Below are positions 57,360-64,000 of a stretch of DNA of 64,000 nucleotides, in pieces. The stretch comes from JAIEPM01 sp964546815 (GTDB taxonomy: Bacteria > Cyanobacteriota > Vampirovibrionia > Obscuribacterales > Obscuribacteraceae). The stretch covers positions 1 through 64,000 of the forward strand of contig CAZJLR010000019.1 in assembly GCA_964546815.1 (NCBI GenBank), written 5' to 3'. Both the position numbers and the translations under genes were made by a program. Under the pieces are notes generated by a model. It had not been told where the DNA came from. It saw only the letters and a list, made by a program, of their open reading frames with translations, and searched no databases. Numbering within the stretch: position 1 is the stretch's first letter; every line of letters starts with the position of its first letter.

Positions 57360-58316
57360 TTAGCGACCTGCGCCTGCTTTCATTTTTTTTGACTTCTTTT
57401 CGGCGCTGTCGCCGGATTTTTCTTTTGGTTTTTCCTCTGTTTTTGCGCTCCCTTTTTCAGCAAATGCGCTCTTAACTGGTTTGCCATCGAAGCTTGCCGG
57501 TACTGGTACATCCAGAAGCCAAAGTGCTGTTGCAGCAGTGTCACAAGTAAATACCGGTTCTTTTATTTCGAAATTCTGTTTAACACCTTCGCCTATAGCT
57601 ATCCACGGAATGTTCATGTCGTCAGGCATTTCTGTGCCATGTGTTTTCAGATGCCCGCCGTGATCTGCTGTGAGTAACAAAACTGAACTGTCTTTGATGC
57701 CGGCTTTTGATACCGCATCTAGTACTGTCTTTAGAGCATCGTCTTCATCAGCAAACGCTTGTTTTTGTTCTGGAGTACCCCAGCCATAGGCATGCCCTGC
57801 GCCATCGGAATCAGCAAAGTGTATAAAGCACAAATTCGGTTTGTGAGTGATTATGTAATCGGCCGCAACTTTCGCTACAGTCTTCGCTTCGTATGCAGGA
57901 ATGATGAAATTGTCCAGTGTGTTGGGCACGTTGAAGTGATTGAATTTAGGCTTGGCTGCGAACATTGCGGTGCTCAATTTCTTTTCTTTTGCTAAAGCAA
58001 ATATTGTCGGCACTTTTACAAGACCGCGCAGTGGCTCCCAATCGTTCCACAAGATGTGGTGCTTGTCCGGTTTCACCCCAGTCAACATCGAAGTGTGCGA
58101 GGGCAATGTGAGGCTGGGCACAATAGTTTGGGCATGCCATGTGTAGGCCGCATGTTTAATCTCGGCTTGCAAATTGGGCATTTTGCTTTCTTGCATCACC
58201 GTCGGCTTGCCACCATCAAAACTTATGATAAATACATGCTCTGCTCGTTCTATTGCCCATGCAGGTGCTGTTAGCAATAATGCGGTTAAAAAGGCAAGAA
58301 AGAGTCTGTTGAGCAT
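57360..58316 (-). CDS. Exported alkaline-phosphatase-superfamily phosphodiesterase
   Basis: Type I phosphodiesterase/nucleotide pyrophosphatase-like enzyme of 318 residues. Seen: signal peptide at residues 1-21 (ending WA), metal ligand in ISFDGGKPTV, the nucleophile Thr in the block SLTLPSHTSMLTGVKPDKH, then FADSDGAGHAYG, and the metal-binding TADHGGHLKTHG. This is the NPP-like branch, which cleaves phosphodiester or pyrophosphate bonds; the substrate is unknown. It should act outside the cytoplasm with two metal ions (usually zinc). The last 40 residues are Lys/Glu-rich. GAGG lies 7 bases before the ATG. Confidence 0.9.
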   Translation of the reverse strand: MLNRLFLAFLTALLLTAPAWAIERAEHVFIISFDGGKPTVMQESKMPNLQAEIKHAAYTWHAQTIVPSLTLPSHTSMLTGVKPDKHHILWNDWEPLRGLVKVPTIFALAKEKKLSTAMFAAKPKFNHFNVPNTLDNFIIPAYEAKTVAKVAADYIITHKPNLCFIHFADSDGAGHAYGWGTPEQKQAFADEDDALKTVLDAVSKAGIKDSSVLLLTADHGGHLKTHGTEMPDDMNIPWIAIGEGVKQNFEIKEPVFTCDTAATALWLLDVPVPASFDGKPVKSAFAEKGSAKTEEKPKEKSGDSAEKKSKKMKAGAGR

Positions 58317-58558
58317 TTGTCGACCTCATCTGTAGGCACTCATTTTAACGTAATTCTATGAAGCTGTGCTTCGCTGTAGGCTGACTGTACTTGTGCAGAC
58401 TGTTTGCAAAGTGTCTAAACCCTTTTTAGTATTGAGGTTTTGCAGTCTATTATCGAAATATGCAGCTAGCGTGTCGCCATGAGTCTTTGCTCGTTTGGGC
58501 GATTATTTGCTGTTAATAGTTCGTATTTACCGCCCGGACATTCCTGCGGCGACGTCCT

Positions 58559-60844
58559 ATGCTGCCGATGGGTACCGCTCGTTCAGCCTCGGATGAAGTT
58601 GGTTTTTTGATGGACCGGTTAGAGACAACACAACTGCTGCACAATGATGTCCCTGATGGCGTGCTGAAATTGGGAACAGAGGCACTGTTTCATTCGGCAA
58701 TTCAGCAGCCAATTGATGGCTTGACTCAAATTGTAAACAAGGTCGCTGATCGCGAGCTTGTTAAATCTCCCGAACTGTTTAGTGCACCAAAAGCGGTTCA
58801 ATTCGGCAGCAAAGAATGGCTGGCAGAAACGGTTGGTTCTGGATTGGGTATGGTCGTTCCGTTTATGGCCGTACGCGGACTTTCAAGTCGCGCATTGAAT
58901 GGCGTCGGTGCTTTAGCTGAAAAGATGCCTTTAGGTGAAAAATTTGCTCAAGCGCTGAGTCTAAATGCTGCGGAAAATGGTGCGGCAGGACGTGTTGCTG
59001 AATTGTTTAAAGGCGCAGCCCCAGCCGCCAAAATGGCATTAGACGGCGCTTTGTATGGTGCATTTTTGACACCTTCGACAGATGCAAGCAGAAATTTTTG
59101 GGAGCAGCGTGGCACTGCTGCTGCAAGTTCAGCTCTTACTTTTGGCTCTATGGGCTTGGCTACCAAAGGGCTTATGTCAGTGGCGGAATCCAGGTTTGCT
59201 GTGCCTGTCTCTGATGCTGCTTTCAATGCAACGTTGAAAGGAATAGGTTTCAGGCTTGGAGTCAATGCTCTAAGTGGCGCTGCCGGTGGCTTCGTTAGCG
59301 CCGAATCGAACTCGCTGATTTCAGGTAAGGGCTTCGCCGATTCGGAGCACGTGATGCAATCAATGGCATCATTCATGGTGACAGGAGCTGCTCTTGATGC
59401 AGTTCATATGTCGAGTGACTATTTGAAAACTTCAGTTGCACTGGCAAATGAACATGCCGAAATCAGAGCGTTAAATGCTGCGCCTAAGCTAAGTGCTTCA
59501 GACCAGCTTATGTTGGACAAAATTGAAAAAGCGCATTTCGAATATTTCAAGCAAGAAAGTGACCCCGAAACAGGTTTAACTAAAGACCGCTCGACAGAAA
59601 AATCTGCTGCAAGTATTGCTGCGGTGGGTTTTTCTCTAACTGCTCACGGTGTAGCCGCTGAGCGCGGATGGACCAGCCGCGAAGAAGCTGCAGATTACAC
59701 ATTGAAAGTACTTCGTACTTTGTGGAACGGTAAGCAAAGCGACGCTCCAACTGGTGTAAATGGTGATCATGGTTTCTTTTACCATTTCCTTGATATGAAA
59801 ACTGGTGAGCGCACCTGGAATTGTGAGCTTTCGACGATTGATACTGCGTTGCTTATGGGCGGTGTTCTTTATTCGAAAAATTATTTTGACGGCACTTCAC
59901 CTAAAGAGGTGGAGATTCGCAACCTGGCAGACAACCTTTACCGCCGTGTTGATTGGAACTGGGCCGTGCAGCCTGACGGCAAGCTCACCATGGGGTGGAC
60001 GCCAGAAAACGGAACCATTCCGGCAAAATGGGAAGGCTTGAACGAAGCACCAATTTTGATGATGTTGGGAATGGGTTCTCCCACTCATCCGCTGCCCGCA
60101 AAAACGTGGGAAACTTATATGTCCACTGCGCGTGTGAGCGAGCCTTACGGGCAAAAACATATTGAGTTCGGTCCCTTGTTTGGGCACCAATATCCGCAGA
60201 TTTGGCTCGATTTCCGCAACATCAAAGATGCTACCAATGAGAAATTGGGTTTTACTTATTTTGAAAATTCCAGGCGCGCAGCCTTGGCTCAAAATGCTTA
60301 CGCGGTCGCTAATCCACAGGGCTGGCGTTCATACGGAAAGCTTGATTGGGGGCTGACTGCGTCCGATGGACCTGGTGACGTCAGCAAGATAGTTGATGGT
60401 CAGCTGCGTCATTTTAGAAATTATAGTGCTCGTGGTTATCCAAATGATTTTGACGATGGCACAATTGCACCGACAGCTGCCGCGGCATCATTACCCTTTG
60501 CGCCTGAACTTGTGTTGCCGACTCTCAAGCACTGGTTGAATGATCGACCAGAATTGCTGGGTCCGAAGGGCTTTCAGGATGCTTTCAATCCTACTTTCGA
60601 CAGCAGTAAGCCATCTGGTTGGGTGGACGATCAAGTCCTTGGAATTGACCAGGGGCCTATTATGCTAATGACAGAAAACTATCGAACTGGCTCTGTCTGG
60701 AAAACGATGAGTCGGGATCTATATTTAAACGCAGGATTACGCGCTGCGGGCTTTAAGCCGGTGGAACCCAAGCTAAATACGCTGGGGCGCTGGATTGACC
60801 AGGCGAGGCAAGTTAGACCAATTAAAGAGCTTTTGCTGCGTTAG
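58559..60844 (+). CDS. PF10091 glycoamylase/GH144-like glucanase domain protein with novel N-terminal half
   Basis: 761 residues. The C-terminal half (about 310-745) matches the PF10091 alpha/alpha-barrel family, which includes GH144 endo-beta-1,2-glucanases and a domain of cyclic beta-1,2-glucan synthases. Seen: HFEYFKQESDPETGLTKDR, NCELSTIDTALLMGGVLY, LTMGWTPENG, QYPQIWLDFRNI, GLTASDGPGD, IAPTAAAASLPFAPE, and DDQVLGIDQGPIMLMTENYR. The acidic catalytic candidates are in the WNCELSTID and DGPGD-type blocks. Residues 1-300 are a separate Ala/Gly-rich region with membrane-like stretches and no known domain. No signal peptide is visible. Beta-1,2-glucan or a related polymer is the inferred substrate. 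Confidence 0.75.
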   Translation: MLPMGTARSASDEVGFLMDRLETTQLLHNDVPDGVLKLGTEALFHSAIQQPIDGLTQIVNKVADRELVKSPELFSAPKAVQFGSKEWLAETVGSGLGMVVPFMAVRGLSSRALNGVGALAEKMPLGEKFAQALSLNAAENGAAGRVAELFKGAAPAAKMALDGALYGAFLTPSTDASRNFWEQRGTAAASSALTFGSMGLATKGLMSVAESRFAVPVSDAAFNATLKGIGFRLGVNALSGAAGGFVSAESNSLISGKGFADSEHVMQSMASFMVTGAALDAVHMSSDYLKTSVALANEHAEIRALNAAPKLSASDQLMLDKIEKAHFEYFKQESDPETGLTKDRSTEKSAASIAAVGFSLTAHGVAAERGWTSREEAADYTLKVLRTLWNGKQSDAPTGVNGDHGFFYHFLDMKTGERTWNCELSTIDTALLMGGVLYSKNYFDGTSPKEVEIRNLADNLYRRVDWNWAVQPDGKLTMGWTPENGTIPAKWEGLNEAPILMMLGMGSPTHPLPAKTWETYMSTARVSEPYGQKHIEFGPLFGHQYPQIWLDFRNIKDATNEKLGFTYFENSRRAALAQNAYAVANPQGWRSYGKLDWGLTASDGPGDVSKIVDGQLRHFRNYSARGYPNDFDDGTIAPTAAAASLPFAPELVLPTLKHWLNDRPELLGPKGFQDAFNPTFDSSKPSGWVDDQVLGIDQGPIMLMTENYRTGSVWKTMSRDLYLNAGLRAAGFKPVEPKLNTLGRWIDQARQVRPIKELLLR

Positions 60845-60851
60845 CCTCTAG

Positions 60852-61982
60852 CTATTTAATTGCTTTGTACGAACCTGTAGTGTCCCAGACTGGCTCAGGA
60901 ATGTACGATTCAACTACTCGCAAGAGATCATCATCAGACATTTCGGTTGCGTCTAAATATCTTTTAGCGCCCATGATGCCGACGACTGATTCCATGTTGC
61001 TCATCAATTTGTCGCTCAGTTGGGTTTTTTGCAGCAGCATGCAAATTAGTGGTTTGCGTGCGAACTTTACATGTGATTTCAACATTTTCAAAAACTGAAA
61101 TGTTCTAGAATCATCGAAATGCATTCCAGCAATTATCAAATCGAATTTTTCGTTTTCTAGAATGCTCGGCACTTGTCCTAGAGTTTCTATGCAAGTCACT
61201 CTGTGTTTGCCGGCGAGGATTCGCTTAAGCCTGTCACTGCCTTGTTCTGAAGCTGCAATCAGAATTCGCGTTGCACTTATATTTCGCTGCCCGATCTCTA
61301 AAATTGCTAGTTCGGTATCTTTAGCCAGAGCGGAAAAACGTTTTGCTACTTCAAGGTCGACATGGCAACGCAGAAAAAGCAAAACCGCAAACAATTCGCC
61401 AGATGCAAGCTGAGACCCAAACCCAACTACCGAGCCAATTTCGTAGGGAATTACAAAGTCTTCTTGTGCGGGCACGAGATTGCTATTTTTTGCTTCAGGC
61501 ACATAAAACACAGTGTATTGTTTCTTTTCAGGAGCAAGAAAAATGCCTGGCTCTGATGAAACTACTTGATTGATATCAACACCAAGTTGCTTGAGCAAGC
61601 CGCTTATCATCGGCGTTTCCTCAAGACTTTCTCCGCTTTGCAATAAAATACACTGATGTTCTTCTGATTTTCGCGGGTCATTCCAGCTATACCGAAGTCC
61701 GCGTGTAGCTAGCAGGGTCAGGCACTTTGTTTGCGCTGCGATGCCTTTTCCGTGCGATTGTAGTAATTTGGTTTTTAGCTCAGGTGGAACTTTTTCAAAT
61801 GGCATGGTGCGGAAAAAACGAATTAGTCCGCATAGCTGTTGTCCGTTTTCGTCTTTTAGATTTTCATATAGAAGATTGACCAGACCTGTTGCCAGGTCTT
61901 CTGTTTCAGTGACTTTCTTGCCGATCTGGCGGATCGCCTGAGAATAAGTCTCGAATTGTTGGTTGTCAAACGGATTTGGCAT
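60852..61982 (-). CDS. Signalling protein with GAF-like N-terminus and degenerate receiver domain
   Basis: 376 residues, soluble. The N-terminal 230 residues form a GAF-like sensor (EDLATGLVNLLYENLKDENGQQLCGLIRFF ... FGSQLASGELFAVLLFLRCHVDLEVAKRFSALA). The C-terminal 130 residues are a receiver-like fold (RILIAASEQGSDRLKRIL ... FDLIIAGMHFDDSRTFQFLKML). The phospho-acceptor position reads Gly in place of Asp (normally LIILD.xMP), so it is a pseudo-receiver that cannot be phosphorylated in the usual way. It lies about 110 bases downstream of the ethylene-receptor-like kinase on the same strand and probably belongs to that signalling unit. Confidence 0.75.
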   Translation of the reverse strand: MPNPFDNQQFETYSQAIRQIGKKVTETEDLATGLVNLLYENLKDENGQQLCGLIRFFRTMPFEKVPPELKTKLLQSHGKGIAAQTKCLTLLATRGLRYSWNDPRKSEEHQCILLQSGESLEETPMISGLLKQLGVDINQVVSSEPGIFLAPEKKQYTVFYVPEAKNSNLVPAQEDFVIPYEIGSVVGFGSQLASGELFAVLLFLRCHVDLEVAKRFSALAKDTELAILEIGQRNISATRILIAASEQGSDRLKRILAGKHRVTCIETLGQVPSILENEKFDLIIAGMHFDDSRTFQFLKMLKSHVKFARKPLICMLLQKTQLSDKLMSNMESVVGIMGAKRYLDATEMSDDDLLRVVESYIPEPVWDTTGSYKAIK

Positions 61983-62090
61983 ATGACTGTCTTGAAAACG
62001 AAGTTGATTAGAATAGCAGACCGGCTGGTCTAATCTTTGATTCGTATAGATGTTTGCTTAGATAACTTTGCAGACTGATTGCAATTACAG

Positions 62091-63626
62091 TTAAACGCTG
62101 CTTTGACCTTCGGAACTTGCTTCTAGCAGTGGTATCGTAAACCAGAATTTTGCGCCTTCGCCTAGTTTGCTGTCTAGCCCTAAGACGCCGCCCATTAGTT
62201 CGACAAAGCCTTTGCTAAGTGCCAATCCCAAGCCGCTGCCGCCATATTTTCTTGTAGTTGAGCCATCGGCTTGTACGAATACTTGAAACAAGCGCTGTTG
62301 CTGTGACTCGTCGATGCCTATGCCAGTGTCTTTGACATCAAATCGAATGAAGTAAGTTGATTCAAGTCTTTTACCCAGGCTAACTGCAATGTCGATTTTT
62401 CCTTCGTGTGTAAACTTGATGGCGTTTTGCACCAGGTTTTGCAATACCTGTTTTATTCTTACGGGGTCGCCGATGAAATCGTCAGGAAGGTCTTCTGCCA
62501 CTGTTAAGTTGAGGGACAAGCCTTTTGTTTCTGCGGAAACTTTGAATGTTCTATGAACATCATGCGCCAGGTTGCGCAGCTTCAGTGGCACTTTTTCCGC
62601 GCTCATTTTTCCTGCTTCTAGTTTTGAAAAATCAAGCAAGTCATTTACGACAGACATGAGGCTTTTGGCGGAGTAGAGCACTTGCGACGCAATCTCATAT
62701 TGTTCGCCTTCGGCTTCCATGGTGAGAAGCTCAGACATAGAAAGAATGCCGCTAAGTGGTGTGCGAATTTCATGACTGATGTTCGCCACAAATTGCGATT
62801 TTAAGTCGTTTGCTGCAATAGCCTCGTCTCGTGCGATTTTTAGCTCGCTAATGTCGCGTCCTTCCTGAATAAGTAGAATGACTTTTGAGTCTTGATCAAG
62901 CAACGGCTTTATCGAAAAGTCTAGTGAAATCTGTTTGTTGTTTGGCCCTTCAAGTTGAAATTCATCGCGAAAAAAATTACCTCGGGCTGCACTTGCAACT
63001 CCTTCTTTAATGCGTTCCTGGCAGTAAAGATTTGATTTGAGTAGCGGACTTTCCCAGAGATATTTACCAACAAGTTCGTCTCTACTTGCCAATGATGTAT
63101 TCAGTGTTTCGTGATTTGCTTCAAGTACGACACCTTCTGGGCTGAGCAGTGTGCTTGATTGAAATGACTGGTTGAAAATTCCGCGAAAACGCAATTCTGA
63201 TTCTTTAAGTTCTCTGCTTAGCTGTTCAAGTTCTTTCGTTCTTTGTTCAAGTTCTAATGGACTTCTCAGAGCCAGAGCTTTTGGAATTAGCGGCAACAAC
63301 ATGAAGGCTGTGATTAGTGAAATGATTGCTGTAATTACATCGATTGCAGCTTCGACCCAATATACGGGCTGGTATATTGTCCAGACTTTGACCAGATGTG
63401 TTAGACCGCATGAAAGAATGAATGCGGCAAATAGTTTGAACATGAAGCCATATGGAAGGTCTTTCCTATTCTTTACGAAGTGTCTGAGTGCTGCTGGAAT
63501 GAGAAAATAAGCCAGCGCGATACCGACGTTGCCAGCGATCATGGTGATTAGCAGTGGTAGGTCCCAGCGTAGACAGAATCCGTGTGGCATAAAACCACCG
63601 CTAATTTGTCCAATCAAATCGTCCAT
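62091..63626 (-). CDS. Hybrid-type sensor histidine kinase with ethylene-receptor-like (EBD) membrane domain
   Basis: Membrane kinase of 511 residues. Seen in order: an N-terminal three-helix membrane domain (about 24-115) that matches the plant/cyanobacterial ethylene-binding domain, including IALAYFLIP and CGLTHLVKVWT with Cys73 and His77 spaced as the copper ligands Cys65/His69 of ETR1 (and Ile70, Tyr40, Pro44 conserved); a coiled coil; a PAS domain (about 145-260); HisKA with the H-box FVANISHEIRTPLSG (His285); and ATPase motifs NLVQNAIKFT, VKDTGIGI and GGSGLGLAL. The position equivalent to ETR1 Asp25 is Asn33. A receiver-domain gene lies 15 bases upstream. ATG at 63626 with AGG about 8 bases upstream. 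Confidence 0.88.
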   Translation of the reverse strand: MDDLIGQISGGFMPHGFCLRWDLPLLITMIAGNVGIALAYFLIPAALRHFVKNRKDLPYGFMFKLFAAFILSCGLTHLVKVWTIYQPVYWVEAAIDVITAIISLITAFMLLPLIPKALALRSPLELEQRTKELEQLSRELKESELRFRGIFNQSFQSSTLLSPEGVVLEANHETLNTSLASRDELVGKYLWESPLLKSNLYCQERIKEGVASAARGNFFRDEFQLEGPNNKQISLDFSIKPLLDQDSKVILLIQEGRDISELKIARDEAIAANDLKSQFVANISHEIRTPLSGILSMSELLTMEAEGEQYEIASQVLYSAKSLMSVVNDLLDFSKLEAGKMSAEKVPLKLRNLAHDVHRTFKVSAETKGLSLNLTVAEDLPDDFIGDPVRIKQVLQNLVQNAIKFTHEGKIDIAVSLGKRLESTYFIRFDVKDTGIGIDESQQQRLFQVFVQADGSTTRKYGGSGLGLALSKGFVELMGGVLGLDSKLGEGAKFWFTIPLLEASSEGQSSV

Positions 63627-63641
63627 ACACTACCTGATGAT

Positions 63642-64000
63642 TTAAGTGCAGCAGTCACATTCAGGAGCAAAACGCTCAATCATTTTGCGGAGGTCATCTA
63701 ATAAGGCTGGCTTTTGCAAAAACTCATCCATGCCTGCGGCAAGGCATTTGCTTTTGTCGCTTTGTCCAGTAAGAGCCACTATGGGATGATGTTTGCTGTT
63801 TTGCAATTTTTCCATCTCTCTGATTTTTTGTGTTGCCTGCAAACCATCTAGCACGGGCATGCCCACATCCATCAAAACCAGAGCGTAACCATTTTTTTGA
63901 ACAGCTTGCACTGCCTGTGCGCCATTTTGAACTGCCTCAGCAGTGTGTCCGAGCTTTTGCAACTGTTTAGTGAGCGCTAAACGAATGCCTGGATCATCAT
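63642..64000 (-). CDS. Response-regulator receiver domain, partial (5' end outside window)
   Basis: The frame continues past the right edge without a start, so only the C-terminal part is seen. Seen: DDPGIRLALTKQLQKLG (acidic pair side), the phospho-acceptor Asp in LVLMDVGMPVLDG, Thr in VALTGQS, and Lys in FLQKPA. It ends in the unusual CDCCT. It could be a single-domain regulator or the last domain of a hybrid kinase. It lies 15 bases upstream of the ethylene-receptor-like kinase, so the two are cotranscribed and likely form a phosphorelay. Confidence 0.85.
   Translation of the reverse strand, partial: DDPGIRLALTKQLQKLGHTAEAVQNGAQAVQAVQKNGYALVLMDVGMPVLDGLQATQKIREMEKLQNSKHHPIVALTGQSDKSKCLAAGMDEFLQKPALLDDLRKMIERFAPECDCCT

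Overview
The window looks like a piece of chromosome from a non-photosynthetic relative of cyanobacteria (Melainabacteria/Vampirovibrionia, most like Obscuribacterales). This is inferred from gene content, not from a marker gene. The supporting features are Ser/Thr kinases fused to TPR arrays, many histidine kinases, a SigF-like sigma factor beside pilT, coaD followed by a DivIVA-like coiled-coil gene, a cyanobacterial-style Ski2-like helicase, cytochrome bd oxidase, and no photosynthesis genes. No phage, insertion sequence with a transposase, or CRISPR array was seen. One tRNA gene (Pro, anticodon GGG) lies at 51634-51708.

Layout. 1-13 kb: Ser/Thr kinase-TPR, lexA, sfsA, cydAB, a TPR protein, an orphan periplasmic adaptor, a UspA tandem protein, citrate synthase, a TPR protein and a GNAT acetyltransferase. 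13-18 kb: a MITE-like repeat, a protealysin-type M4 protease, a PlsC-like acyltransferase, and a tightly divergent RDD/SpoIIM-family pair. 18.3-18.9 kb: a gene-free tract with three copies of a structured element. 19-29 kb: a kinase / response regulator / LRV-repeat operon, a lineage-specific protein, a Tat-exported amine oxidase, an SPFH protein, an OmpR-type two-component pair and a class A beta-lactamase-fold protein. 29-38 kb: a VIT/VWA surface protein, exported MsrA-MsrB, two glycosyltransferases, a CheD-like protein, and an ECF sigma with its anti-sigma. 38-45.5 kb: two very small genes behind a structured leader, a degenerate 2-oxoacid acyltransferase, tandem DUF900 hydrolases, coaD with its coiled-coil partner, an 850-base gene-free tract and a fatty acid desaturase. 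45.9-64 kb: a WalK-like kinase, sigF-like, pilT, repeat clusters, tRNA-Pro, a Ski2-like helicase, a second kinase-TPR, an alkaline-phosphatase-fold enzyme, a PF10091 (GH144-like) glucanase, and a signalling operon with an ethylene-receptor-like histidine kinase.

How the parts work together. The dominant theme is signal perception and protein-protein scaffolding: five histidine kinases, three or more receiver-type proteins, two Ser/Thr kinase-TPR proteins, two further TPR proteins, an LRV protein and two sigma factors. Envelope and export functions come second: exported Msr enzymes, VIT/VWA, amine oxidase, phosphodiesterase, glycosyltransferases and DUF900 hydrolases. Aerobic or microaerobic respiration is indicated by cydAB and citrate synthase.

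Two dispersed palindromic repeat families are scattered between genes. Family A has about 33-35 bp arms around the core GCAGGCTTCCAGCCTGC. Family B has GGGCGACGC/GCGTCGCCC arms. The most interesting items are the triple structured element at 18325-18884, the ethylene-receptor-like kinase operon at 60852-64000, the small-gene locus with a three-tier leader stem at 38265-38679, and the terminator-like leader of a small gene at 24104-24394.

Start codons were re-chosen where a Shine-Dalgarno (SD) sequence or family alignment argued for it, notably lexA (TTG). All functional calls come from reading motifs; no database search was run.
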